Shown: positions 53,927 to 62,794 of the stretch, one piece after another | Position numbering within the stretch: position 1 is the stretch's first letter | Layout of the letters: every line of letters begins with the position of its first letter | Assembly: GCA_009911065.1 (NCBI GenBank) | Contig: QXWR01000023.1 | Span: 1 to 64,000, forward strand | DNA from: Clostridiaceae bacterium | GTDB taxonomy: Bacteria; Bacillota; Clostridia; Lachnospirales; Lachnospiraceae | Length of the DNA: 64,000 bases | Reading direction: 5' to 3' | Notes under the pieces: generated by a model | Databases searched by the model: none | The model's input: only the letters and a program-made list of their open reading frames with translations | What the model was told of the DNA's origin: nothing | Made by a program: the position numbers and the translations under genes

Positions 53927-54735
53927 GTTTATTGCTGTGCAGGCAGGAACATGTGAAAAGACCCTATTTTATGGAGGCTATGGGAATCCATCTGTATTCA
54001 TCCCAGGAGTTGTCTTATGTAATTTTTAATTATCCGCTGCTGGTGATGGATGGATTTGTTGATGAACGGCTTCTCACCTTTCTGCGGGAAGAGTTAAATC
54101 AGGGTTTTTTGGCTTTAAAGTTGGAACGATGGATAAAAAAGAAAGGCAGCATGGACGAAGCTTTAATGATCATTTTGCAGGAATGTGATTATTACAGCAT
54201 GGCAGAAGTAGGCCGTTTTCGTCAAATGGCTGCTGCTTTACGAAAAAAACATCCAGCAGATTTTAACCGCATGAAGGCAGACGAGCTTTTTTCTCTGAAA
54301 CAGTATGGGAGAGCAGTAGAGATTTACCAAGAACTTTTGCAGCTGCCTTATGGGGATTTTGTAGATGATTTATTTTTGGGAAGAGTATGGAACAACCTGG
54401 GCGCTTGTTACGGGCGGATGTTTCAGTTAAATAAAGCTTTTGAAGCATTTCAGAACGCATACAGAAAAAATGAGCAGGAAACTGTATTGGAACGATTGTA
54501 TGAATTAAGCAAAATCGATGAACGTCTGGTATTGGGAGAAGAGTTCATGGTTCAGATCACAGAGCAGAAAAAAGCCCAATGGGACAAAAAGCTCCAACAA
54601 GCCAGAGAAACTGCCAGAAAGTCACAAAAAGTAAAAGACCTAGAAAACCTTTTCCAAAAAGACCCCATCAAACGCCAATCCGGAGCCGCCGACCTCCTCC
54701 ACACTTGGAAACAAGAATACCGAAACATGGCGTAA
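53923..54735 (+). CDS. TPR-like helical protein, third gene of the DUF5717 operon
   Basis: A 270-residue protein translationally coupled to the DUF5716 gene by a 4-bp overlap. The middle has TPR-type helices (ADELFSLKQYGRAVEIYQEL, VWNNLGACYGRMFQLNKAFE, AFQNAYRKNEQETVLERLYE), ending with a charged helix. It is probably a co-chaperone or scaffold for the DUF5716 protein. From about 54,570 the codons shift abruptly to C-ending ones, unlike the rest of the gene, which suggests that the 3' end was replaced or has mutated differently. Confidence 0.75.
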   Translation: MSLLLCRQEHVKRPYFMEAMGIHLYSSQELSYVIFNYPLLVMDGFVDERLLTFLREELNQGFLALKLERWIKKKGSMDEALMIILQECDYYSMAEVGRFRQMAAALRKKHPADFNRMKADELFSLKQYGRAVEIYQELLQLPYGDFVDDLFLGRVWNNLGACYGRMFQLNKAFEAFQNAYRKNEQETVLERLYELSKIDERLVLGEEFMVQITEQKKAQWDKKLQQARETARKSQKVKDLENLFQKDPIKRQSGAADLLHTWKQEYRNMA

Positions 54736-54750
54736 GCAATGAGCAGTGCG

Positions 54751-54813
54751 AAAATGAAGGGCCAGAAAGAGACGTTGTGCTTGCACATAAGACTCTTTCT
54801 GGCCCTTCATTTT
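54751..54813. terminator. 21-bp perfect inverted repeat, probable bidirectional terminator
   Basis: Arms at 54751-54771 (starting AAAATGAAGGGCC) and 54793-54813 (ending GGCCCTTCATTTT) are exact complements over 21 bp with a 21-base loop. A runs before and T runs after permit termination in both directions. The arms are longer than usual for a terminator, and the hairpin is part of a larger repeat-like block. Confidence 0.65.
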
Positions 54814-54980
54814 CATAGGGCGAAGCCCGACAGTGAGATGGAGCGAAGCGGAATCGAACTGTCGCACTGCGGGGTAGCCAAAAGAACCCAAAACATTTAT
54901 AAAGCCATCCATCCCACCCCTTCAGCTTCACCATTTTCATAAAGCAAAGCCCAACAGTAAGATAGAGCAAAGCGAAATCG
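54808..54980. repeat. Two 49-bp direct copies differing only by G versus A
   Basis: Copies at 54808-54856 and 54932-54980 align without gaps. The eight differences are all G in the first and A in the second (for example GGGCGAAGCCCGACAG against AAGCAAAGCCCAACAG). The first copy and its right flank also contain CGACAGT and ACTGTCG as an inverted pair. No gene is seen in 54736-55072. Confidence 0.6.
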
Positions 54981-55072
54981 CCCCCATCACCCAACTTACC
55001 CCACCCACAACAAAACCCCTGAAAACACTGGTCATCATCACAAATCCCAGCATCTCAAGGGTCTTCATAAAC

Positions 55073-55156
55073 TGCAGAAGATGGGAGTCGAACCCACAAG
55101 GTATTGCTACCACACGGACCTGAACCGTGCGCGTCTGCCAATTCCGCCACTTCTGC
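55073..55156 (-). tRNA. tRNA-Leu (CAG)
   Basis: The - strand gives acceptor GCAGAAG paired with CTTCTGC and discriminator A. D-arm TGGCGGAATTGGCAGACGCG, anticodon loop TTCAGGT with anticodon CAG, a long class II variable arm, and T-arm GTGGGTTCGACTCCCAT are all present. Its length is 84 nt. CCA is not encoded. Confidence 0.95.
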
Positions 55157-55190
55157 TAAAAACAACTTATACAAGAACTCAACAAAAAAT

Positions 55191-55219
55191 ATTCTACCAC
55201 AATTAGATTTATTTTGCAA
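55191..55219 (-). promoter_or_regulatory. Promoter of tRNA-Leu
   Basis: On the - strand TTGCAA (55214-55219) and TAGAAT (55191-55196) are 17 bp apart, 35 bp before the tRNA. The stretch 55220-55491 has no other recognised feature. Confidence 0.6.
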
Positions 55220-55491
55220 GAGGAAATTTGACGATTTGTGGAATTGTAGAATTTTGCACACCTTTGTGATAGACTTAAAAAACCCGGTCTTGTGCCAAAG
55301 CATGCAAATCCCACCCACAACACCACAAAAAACAGACAGAAAATAGCCCCTATCAATTAACCATCTATGGAAAAATACAATAATTCCATAAATTCATCAT
55401 TCAAACTGAACTTGCCCAAAATATCTGTAATATTAAGCATCATAAATTCCACAATCAAATTTGAATTTTTATCACAAAAGAATTTTTCCAT

Positions 55492-56037
55492 TTACTCACA
55501 CGTTTCTAAATATTCAGACAGTAACGCAGAAGATGGATTTAATCGCAATGCCCTGTTGTATTCAGAGCCATCTTCGTCAGGGGGCGCCTGTTCTACATTA
55601 ATCACTACATGTTCCCGCTCTTTTCCAGTTCCAAAAAGACCCGAACCATCAAGCCTTTTCAGTGCTTCCTCCATGGAATCCATTCGTATACCCCACTCAA
55701 TCCCATAAAGTTCATCATCAGATAATCCATCTGCTCTTTTGTCCAGCAATTCCCTTACCTCACCAAAAAATTCGTCATATCCATAAACCGCATAGGGAGA
55801 ATCTGCGCTGTCCCATTTCCACCAACTCTTCTCTTCATCCGGTATTTGTTGTTCCATAATTGATTTTTCCAAAGCTTCGTAAGACCATGCTGAAATATAT
55901 GGATGCAAGCCCTCATCGAATATAAACGCATAGAAATAAAAATGTTCTTTGGTTGTTTCTTTTAAAGACAGAAACGCTGCTCTTGCTGCTTTTACAAGGG
56001 CTTCAATAAGTTCTTCGTTATCTTTGTCAGTCCACAT
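55492..56037 (-). CDS. DUF4303 domain protein
   Basis: A 181-residue soluble protein. Typical DUF4303 segments are HFYFYAFIFDEGLHPYISAW, SWWKWDSADSPYAVYGYDEF and YGIEWGIRMDSMEEALKRLD. Such proteins are often immunity-like partners in polymorphic toxin loci (SUKH/DUF4303 type), but no toxin gene is near. The ATG at 56037 is preferred because GGAG stands just before it; GTG at 56043 overlaps that site. Confidence 0.82.
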   Translation of the reverse strand: MWTDKDNEELIEALVKAARAAFLSLKETTKEHFYFYAFIFDEGLHPYISAWSYEALEKSIMEQQIPDEEKSWWKWDSADSPYAVYGYDEFFGEVRELLDKRADGLSDDELYGIEWGIRMDSMEEALKRLDGSGLFGTGKEREHVVINVEQAPPDEDGSEYNRALRLNPSSALLSEYLETCE

Positions 56038-56306
56038 ATTCACTCCAGCCTTTCTATTTATAAAGTATGATTCTGATTTGATGATTTTTAAGAGCTTTGA
56101 TATTCCGACTCGACTTTTTCAGATAATTTTAGATATTCTATCATTTCCGTTTTTTGCACTTCCATTAACAGGAACCTCTTTCCATTCAGTTAAAACAATA
56201 ATTGTCATTATACTCCAACTTTAAAGTCCAACATGTAACATTACGGTTATCTTAACTTTTGACGTATCGTCCGCACCTTACCTTTCAAAGAAACTGGAAT
56301 ATGCAA

Positions 56307-56345
56307 AAACCTGTAAACGACCACGCTCACAGGTTTTTTATTGGA
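56307..56345. terminator. Terminator downstream of tRNA-Asn
   Basis: AAACCTGT and ACAGGTTT pair around 14 bases with T or A runs on both sides. On the - strand it ends the tRNA-Asn transcript 16 bp beyond the gene. 56044-56306 shows no gene. Confidence 0.7.
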
Positions 56346-56360
56346 CTATTCAATTTCAAA

Positions 56361-56433
56361 CTCCCCGAGTAGGACTTGAACCTACGACAGCGCGGTTAAC
56401 AGCCGCGTGCTCTACCGACTGAGCTATCGAGGA
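56361..56433 (-). tRNA. tRNA-Asn (GTT)
   Basis: The - strand gives TCCTCGA paired with TCGGGGA (one G-T pair) and discriminator G. D-arm TAGCTCAGTCGGTAGAGCA, anticodon loop CTGTTAA with GTT, and T-arm GTAGGTTCAAGTCCTAC complete the cloverleaf. It is 73 nt long. Confidence 0.96.
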
Positions 56434-56454
56434 ATATCTTCTAAAACAACACTG

Positions 56455-56483
56455 AGTATACCAAAATTTTCATCAAAATGCAA
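56455..56483 (-). promoter_or_regulatory. Promoter of tRNA-Asn
   Basis: On the - strand TTGCAT (56478-56483) and TATACT (56455-56460) are 17 bp apart, about 20 bp before the tRNA. Confidence 0.6.
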
Positions 56484-56577
56484 GCGGTTTTTCCTGTTTT
56501 ACAGGGATTTTGTGGGGATTTCCAAATAATGGCCGGAAATAAACAATAATCTTTTTCCATCACCTTTCTTCCAGACC

Positions 56578-56606
56578 TTGACATTTTCCCTTTCAGTCAA
56601 TATAAT
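56578..56606 (+). promoter_or_regulatory. Strong promoter of the ileS T-box transcript
   Basis: TTGACA (56578-56583) and TATAAT (56601-56606) are both perfect, with a 17-bp spacer. Confidence 0.85.
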
Positions 56607-56613
56607 AGTGAAA

Positions 56614-56957
56614 TGAAGAGACAATGACTAAGACGGAGACAGTAGGGCTGTGGAAGGCATCAGCGATTCGGGGAAGGTGGAAGTCCGAAGCTGGAAGCAG
56701 ATTCTGAAGATCACTCCTGAGTTGCAGGTCGAAAGATGTCAAATTATTCGCTGCAGGAGAAAAAGGCATTTATTAGGCTGAGCCGGCGTTCCCGCCGTTA
56801 CAGGGAGCGTATATGCGGATACCGTATTGGAAGGAATTGAAATCATTTCTTTTATGAAAGGTTTGAATTTTCCCCAATGGGGTATGACAAGTATGCAGTA
56901 ATAGGTGGTGCAGAGAAGCGCAGGCTTTCGTCCTTATTACAGGACGAGGGCTTTTTT
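56614..56957 (+). promoter_or_regulatory. T-box riboswitch, isoleucine-specific
   Basis: Stem I is closed by GGAG and CTCC around a specifier loop with ACAGTAGG on the 5' side and GAAGATCA on the 3' side, giving specifier AUC (56710-56712). The T-box sequence is AATAGGTGGTGCAGAG (56900-56915). The terminator GCTTTCGTCC, loop, AGGACGAGGGC, then TTTTTTT ends near 56957. Uncharged tRNA-Ile should allow read-through into ileS. Confidence 0.88.
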
Positions 56958-57079
56958 TATGCACACAAAGTCAAAGGGACTGTGCAGCGTATATCTGTTT
57001 CAGGGATTTGTAAGAAACAGCAAAGAATCTCTTGAAGGTTACAAAGTTCCACCCTGCCACAAAAACGGAGGTAATAAAA

Positions 57080-60000
57080 ATGTATGAGAAAGTATCTACA
57101 GATTTGAAATTTGTAGACCGGGAAAAGGAAGTAGAAGCATTTTGGAAAGACCATGATATTTTCAAAAAAAGCATGGAAGACCGAAAAGACGGCCCTGGCT
57201 ATATGTTTTATGACGGTCCGCCGACTGCCAACGGCAAGCCTCACATTGGTCATGTGCTGACTCGTGTAATTAAAGATATGATTCCCCGGTACCGCACAAT
57301 GAAAGGGTATCTGGTTCCCCGAAAGGCGGGATGGGATACCCATGGACTTCCAGTCGAACTGGAAGTGGAGCGTTTGCTTGGTTTGGACGGCAAGGAGCAG
57401 ATTGAGCAGTATGGTCTGGAACCTTTTATTGCTCACTGCAAGGAAAGTGTCTGGAAGTATAAGGGCATGTGGGAGGATTTTTCCAGCACAGTTGGTTTCT
57501 GGGCGGATATGGACAATCCTTATGTGACTTACCATGACGATTTCATTGAATCTGAGTGGTGGGCATTAAAGCAGATTTGGGAAAAAGGACTTTTGTATAA
57601 GGGATTTAAGATTGTTCCTTACTGTCCCCGCTGCGGAACTCCTTTGTCCAGCCATGAGGTGGCTCAAGGGTATAAGGATGTGATAGAACGTTCTGCCATT
57701 GCCCGGTTTAAGGTAAAGGGAGAAGATGCTTATATTTTGGCATGGACCACAACCCCCTGGACGCTGCCGAGCAATGTGGCTCTTTGTGTTAATCCGGACG
57801 AATCTTATGTAAAGGTGCAAAATGATGGTTACACCTACTATCTGGCAGAGGCTTTGTGCGATACGGTGCTGCAGGGCGAATATACCGTATTGGAGCGGTA
57901 TAAGGGGAAAGATTTGGAATACAAGGAGTATGAGCCGCTGCTTCCCTATGCCAATGAGGTTTGTGACAGACAGAGGAAAAAGGCGTTTTATGTAGTCTGT
58001 GATGGATATGTAACCTTGACAGACGGTACTGGTGTGGTACACATTGCACCTGCTTTTGGTGAGGATGACTCTAAGGTGGGACGCAAGTATGACCTGCCCT
58101 TTGTCCAGCTGGTAGATTCGAAGGGAGAGATGACAAAGGAGACTCCCTGGGAAGGAACCTTTGTAAAGAAAGCAGATCCCCTGGTGTTAAAGGAACTGGA
58201 GGAAAAAGGACTTTTGTTTTCCGCTCCCTCCTTTGAACACAGCTATCCTCATTGCTGGCGCTGTGATACGCCTCTTATCTACTATGCGCGGGAGTCCTGG
58301 TTTATCAAGATGACTGCTGTCAAAGAAGATTTGATTCGCAATAACAATACGATTAACTGGATTCCAGAGAGTATTGGCAAAGGCCGTTTTGGCGACTGGC
58401 TGGAGAATGTACAGGACTGGGGCATCAGCCGGAACCGTTACTGGGGAACCCCTTTAAACATTTGGGAGTGTGAGTGCGGGCATCAGCATTCCATTGGCAG
58501 CATTGAAGAGCTGAAATCCATGTCAAAAAATTGTCCGGAGAAAATTGAACTGCACCGTCCCTTTATAGATGAAGTGACCATTACCTGTCCCAAGTGCGGG
58601 AAGGAAATGAAGCGTGTGCCGGAAGTGATTGACTGCTGGTTTGATTCCGGGGCCATGCCTTTTGCCCAGCATCATTATCCCTTTGAGAATCAGGAATTGT
58701 TTGAAAAACAGTTTCCGGCAGATTTTATCTCTGAAGCTGTGGACCAGACAAGAGGATGGTTTTACTCTTTACTTGCCATTTCCACTTTGATTTTCAACAA
58801 AGCGCCTTTTAGAAATGTAATTGTCCTGGGGCATGTGCAGGATGAGTTCGGACAGAAGATGAGTAAGACCAAGGGAAATGCAGTGGACCCCTTTGATGCT
58901 TTGGCTACCTATGGGGCAGATGCAATCCGCTGGTATTTTTATATTAACAGCGCCCCCTGGCTTCCCAACCGCTTCCACGGAGAGGCTGTGAAGGAAGGTC
59001 AGCGCAAATTTATGGGAACCTTATGGAATACCTATGCGTTCTTTGTGTTGTATGCCAACATTGACCAGTTTGATGCAACTAAATACACTTTGGATTATAA
59101 TCAACTGACAGTCATGGATAAGTGGCTTTTATCAAAGCTTAATTCCATGGTAAAAAGTGTGGATGAGAACTTAGAGAATTACCGGATTCCAGAGACAGCC
59201 CGCGCCCTGCAGGCATTTGTGGATGACATGAGTAACTGGTATGTAAGAAGGAGCCGGGAGCGTTTCTGGGCTAAGGGAATGGAATCGGATAAGATTAATG
59301 CCTATATGACTCTTTACACAGCCCTTGTTACCACAGCAAAGGCAGCTGCTCCTTTGATTCCTTTTATGACCGAGGCCATTTACCAGAATCTGGTGAGAAA
59401 TATTGACAAGACGGCTCCGGAAAGTGTTCATCTGTGTGACTTCCCACCTGTGGATGAGACTTGTATTGACGTACAGTTAGAAGCAGATATGGATGAAGTG
59501 TTAAAGATTGTGGTCCTTGGCAGAGCGGCCAGAAATACGGCGAATCTGAAAAACCGTCAGCCGATTGGGAAAATGTATGTGAAAGCAGACCATGAGTTGT
59601 CTTCGTTTTATGTGGAGATTATAGAAGACGAGCTGAATGTAAAATCTGTAGAGTTTGTGGAAGATGTGCGCAGCTTTACCACTTACAGCTTTAAGCCTCA
59701 GCTAAAGACGGTTGGTCCTAAATATGGGAAACAACTGGGAAATATCCGCAAGGCTTTGACCGAGATAGATGGAAACAAAGCTATGGATACCTTGAAGGCA
59801 GAAGGTTGTCTGACCTTCACCTTTGGAGAGGAGAAAGTGATTTTGTCCCAGGAGGATTTGCTGATTGATATGGCTCAGACAGAAGGATATGTGTCTGAAA
59901 GTGACAATCAGGTGACAGTGGCTCTGGATACCAATCTGACGCCGGAGCTTTTGGAGGAAGGATTTGTCCGGGAGCTGGTCAGCAAGATTCAGACAATGCG

Positions 60001-60211
60001 GAAAGAAGCTGGTTTTGAGGTGATGGACCGGATTTATGTCTACCAGAGCGGAAACGACCGTTTGGCAGAGATTTTGAATGGACACAGGGCAGAGATCGGC
60101 GGGGAAGTTCTTGCAGATGAGATTCGAATCGGTCTGGAGGGCGGATATAAAAAAGAGTGGAATATCAACGGTGAAAAGACCACATTAGGCGTTGAGAAGA
60201 TCAATATGTAA
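57080..60211 (+). CDS. ileS: Isoleucyl-tRNA synthetase
   Basis: A 1043-residue class I synthetase. GKPHIGHVLTRVIKDMI holds the HIGH motif near residue 55 and QKMSKTKGNAVDPF the KMSKS motif near residue 593. The editing domain carries AWTTTPWTLPSNVALCV and GTGVVHIAPAFGEDDSKVG. CPRCGTPL and CWRCDTPLIYY are cysteine pairs. The length and the absence of the bacterial C-terminal zinc finger suit the IleS2/eukaryote-like type. The ATG at 57080 follows ACGGAGGTAAT; the upstream extension to 57032 is rejected. The Ile T-box confirms specificity. Confidence 0.97.
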   Translation: MYEKVSTDLKFVDREKEVEAFWKDHDIFKKSMEDRKDGPGYMFYDGPPTANGKPHIGHVLTRVIKDMIPRYRTMKGYLVPRKAGWDTHGLPVELEVERLLGLDGKEQIEQYGLEPFIAHCKESVWKYKGMWEDFSSTVGFWADMDNPYVTYHDDFIESEWWALKQIWEKGLLYKGFKIVPYCPRCGTPLSSHEVAQGYKDVIERSAIARFKVKGEDAYILAWTTTPWTLPSNVALCVNPDESYVKVQNDGYTYYLAEALCDTVLQGEYTVLERYKGKDLEYKEYEPLLPYANEVCDRQRKKAFYVVCDGYVTLTDGTGVVHIAPAFGEDDSKVGRKYDLPFVQLVDSKGEMTKETPWEGTFVKKADPLVLKELEEKGLLFSAPSFEHSYPHCWRCDTPLIYYARESWFIKMTAVKEDLIRNNNTINWIPESIGKGRFGDWLENVQDWGISRNRYWGTPLNIWECECGHQHSIGSIEELKSMSKNCPEKIELHRPFIDEVTITCPKCGKEMKRVPEVIDCWFDSGAMPFAQHHYPFENQELFEKQFPADFISEAVDQTRGWFYSLLAISTLIFNKAPFRNVIVLGHVQDEFGQKMSKTKGNAVDPFDALATYGADAIRWYFYINSAPWLPNRFHGEAVKEGQRKFMGTLWNTYAFFVLYANIDQFDATKYTLDYNQLTVMDKWLLSKLNSMVKSVDENLENYRIPETARALQAFVDDMSNWYVRRSRERFWAKGMESDKINAYMTLYTALVTTAKAAAPLIPFMTEAIYQNLVRNIDKTAPESVHLCDFPPVDETCIDVQLEADMDEVLKIVVLGRAARNTANLKNRQPIGKMYVKADHELSSFYVEIIEDELNVKSVEFVEDVRSFTTYSFKPQLKTVGPKYGKQLGNIRKALTEIDGNKAMDTLKAEGCLTFTFGEEKVILSQEDLLIDMAQTEGYVSESDNQVTVALDTNLTPELLEEGFVRELVSKIQTMRKEAGFEVMDRIYVYQSGNDRLAEILNGHRAEIGGEVLADEIRIGLEGGYKKEWNINGEKTTLGVEKINM

Positions 60212-60229
60212 CCAGAAGGAGAAAGTAAA

Positions 60230-62686
60230 ATGAGTAAGGTTTTTAACAAAGAAGAGTTTAAAAAATCGGTTGTGTACAATGTGAAGAATCTGTTCCGGAG
60301 AACCATGGATGAGGCAACTCCGGCTCAGGTGTTTCAGGCTGTGTCTTATGCTGTGAAGGACGTGATCATTGACGAGTGGATCGCTTCTCAGAAAACGTAT
60401 GCCAAAGAAGATGCCAAGACCGTTTACTACCTGTCCATGGAATTTTTGATGGGACGTGCCCTGGGCAACAATATCATCAACATTATGGCCAAGGATGAGA
60501 TCCGGGAAGTGCTGGAAGAAATGGGCTTTGACTTAAATGTGATTGAGGATCAGGAGCCGGACCCAGCTCTGGGAAACGGAGGTTTGGGACGACTGGCTGC
60601 CTGTTTCCTGGATTCTTTGGCAACTTTGGGTTATCCGGCTTATGGCTGTGGAATCCGGTATCATTACGGAATGTTTAAACAGAAAATCGAGAACGGTTTT
60701 CAGATCGAAGTGCCAGATGAGTGGTTAAAAGACGGCAATCCTTTTGAGGTGCGTCGGTCCGAGTATGCCACAGAGGTGAAATTTGGCGGATATGTGCGGG
60801 TAGAGCGCACAGAAAACGGCCATGAGAAGTTTGTGCAGGAAGGTTATCAGTCTGTTCTGGCGGTTCCCTATGATCTGCCGATTGTAGGTTACGGCAACAA
60901 CGTGGTAAATACGCTGCGGATTTGGGATGCTCAGCCTATTAATACCTTCAGCCTGGAATCTTTTGACAAGGGAGATTACCATAAGGCCGTGGAGCAGGAG
61001 AATCTGGCCAAGACGATCTGCGACGTGCTCTATCCCAATGACAATCACTACGCAGGAAAAGAACTGCGCTTAAAACAGCAGTATTTCTTTATTTCTGCCA
61101 GCGTACAGCGTGCAGTGGCAAAATATATGGAAAAGCACGATGATGTGCGGAAATTTTATGAGAAAAACGTGTTCCAGCTCAATGACACCCATCCCACTGT
61201 GGCAGTGGCAGAGCTGATGCGGATTTTGTTAGATGAGTATGAGTTAAGCTGGGATGAGGCTTGGGAAGTTACCACAAAGACCTGTGCTTATACCAATCAC
61301 ACCATTATGGCAGAAGCTTTGGAAAAATGGCCGATTGAGCTGTTCTCCCGTCTGCTGCCTCGTATTTATCAGATTGTGGAGGAGATTAACCGGCGGTTCC
61401 AGAACCAGATTCGTCAGATGTATCCCAACAATCAGCAGAAGATTGCAAAGATGTCGATCATCTATGACGGACAGGTTCGGATGGCTCATATGGCGATTGC
61501 CGGAAGTTTCTCGGTCAACGGTGTGGCAAAGCTGCACACTGAGATTTTGAAGCATCAGGAGTTGAAGGATTTCTATGAGATGATGCCAGAGAAATTTAAC
61601 AACAAGACCAACGGCATTACTCAGAGACGTTTCCTGCTTCACGGCAATCCCCTTTTGGCTGACTGGGTGACTTCCAAGATCGGAAACGAGTGGATTACAG
61701 ACCTTTCTTCTATCAGCAAGTTAAAGCTGTATGTGGATGATGAAAAGTGCCAGCATGAGTTTATGAACATTAAATATCAGAATAAGCTGCGTCTGGCAAA
61801 GTATATTAAGGAGTACAACGGAATTGACGTAGATCCTCGTTCCATCTTTGATGTACAGGTAAAGAGACTTCATGAATATAAGCGTCAGCTGATGAACATT
61901 CTCCATGTCATGTATTTGTACAACCAGTTAAAGGAGAATCCGAATCTGGACATTGTACCGAGAACCTTTATTTTCGGCGCAAAGGCAGCAGCTGGATATA
62001 AGATTGCAAAGCTTACTATTAAATTGATCAATTCAGTTGCTGATGTGATTAACAATGATAAATCCATCAACAACAAGCTGAAGGTGGTATTTATCGAGGA
62101 TTACCGGGTATCCAACGCTGAAATTATTTTTGCGGCAGCAGATGTGAGTGAGCAGATTTCCACAGCCAGCAAGGAAGCCAGCGGTACAGGTAACATGAAA
62201 TTTATGTTAAACGGCGCTTTGACCATTGGTACCATGGATGGGGCGAATGTGGAGATTGTGGAGGAAGTTGGCGAGGAGAACGCTTTTATCTTCGGCACCT
62301 CCTCAGATGAGATTATTGAGCTGGAAAACAACCGCTCTTACGATCCTATGCAGTATTTTAACAATGACCAGGATATTCGCCAGGTGCTGATGCAGCTGAT
62401 CAATGGATATTTCTCACCTTATGACACAGAGCTGTTCCGGGATATTTATAATTCACTGTTGAACACTCAGAGCAGCAGTCGGGCTGATATGTACTTTATT
62501 CTGAAGGATTTCCAGATGTACGCGGAGGCTCAGAGAAAGGTGGATAAGGCTTATCGCGACCAGGAATGGTGGGCGCGGGCAGCTATGCTGAATGTGGCAT
62601 GCAGCGGAAAGTTCTCTTCGGACCGGACCATTGAGGAGTATGTGAAGGATATTTGGCATTTGAAGAAGGTAAAGGTAGAAGTGTAA
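60230..62686 (+). CDS. glgP: Glycogen/starch phosphorylase
   Basis: An 818-residue PLP enzyme that releases glucose-1-phosphate from alpha-glucans. The PLP-lysine motif is EASGTGNMKFMLNGALTIGT near residue 650. GNGGLGRLAACFLDSLATLG, NDTHPTVAVAELMRILLDE and DVQVKRLHEYKRQLMNILHV are all standard. It lies 18 bp after ileS and has AGAAGGAGA before the ATG, so it is probably read partly from the ileS promoter. The length is normal. Confidence 0.97.
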   Translation: MSKVFNKEEFKKSVVYNVKNLFRRTMDEATPAQVFQAVSYAVKDVIIDEWIASQKTYAKEDAKTVYYLSMEFLMGRALGNNIINIMAKDEIREVLEEMGFDLNVIEDQEPDPALGNGGLGRLAACFLDSLATLGYPAYGCGIRYHYGMFKQKIENGFQIEVPDEWLKDGNPFEVRRSEYATEVKFGGYVRVERTENGHEKFVQEGYQSVLAVPYDLPIVGYGNNVVNTLRIWDAQPINTFSLESFDKGDYHKAVEQENLAKTICDVLYPNDNHYAGKELRLKQQYFFISASVQRAVAKYMEKHDDVRKFYEKNVFQLNDTHPTVAVAELMRILLDEYELSWDEAWEVTTKTCAYTNHTIMAEALEKWPIELFSRLLPRIYQIVEEINRRFQNQIRQMYPNNQQKIAKMSIIYDGQVRMAHMAIAGSFSVNGVAKLHTEILKHQELKDFYEMMPEKFNNKTNGITQRRFLLHGNPLLADWVTSKIGNEWITDLSSISKLKLYVDDEKCQHEFMNIKYQNKLRLAKYIKEYNGIDVDPRSIFDVQVKRLHEYKRQLMNILHVMYLYNQLKENPNLDIVPRTFIFGAKAAAGYKIAKLTIKLINSVADVINNDKSINNKLKVVFIEDYRVSNAEIIFAAADVSEQISTASKEASGTGNMKFMLNGALTIGTMDGANVEIVEEVGEENAFIFGTSSDEIIELENNRSYDPMQYFNNDQDIRQVLMQLINGYFSPYDTELFRDIYNSLLNTQSSSRADMYFILKDFQMYAEAQRKVDKAYRDQEWWARAAMLNVACSGKFSSDRTIEEYVKDIWHLKKVKVEV

Positions 62687-62747
62687 GGTGAAATAACGGG
62701 CAAGTTTTTTCAGGTATGCTTTAAAGTGTTGTATTAGGAATAGATAA

Positions 62748-62794
62748 AAGAATCTCTTCATAGACTGGTAATAGTCAGGAGGGATTCTTTTTTA
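62748..62794 (+). terminator. Hairpin that ends glgP and contains the ribosome site of the next gene
   Basis: AAAGAATCTCTTC pairs with GGAGGGATTCTTT (with G-U pairs), with an inner GACT/AGTC stem, followed by a T run. The ribosome site AGGAGGG (62778-62784) of the SpoIID gene lies in the 3' arm, and the ATG follows at 62794. It may act as a terminator, a translation block, or both. Confidence 0.5.

Noticed and set aside
54808..54980. Template/variable repeat pair of a diversity-generating retroelement
   Set aside because: Differences are G versus A rather than at adenines of a template, no reverse transcriptase is in the window, and the copies are not inside a coding region.
55367..55708. 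113-codon + strand frame over the DUF4303 gene
   Set aside because: It lies opposite a recognised family on the - strand and has no ribosome site.
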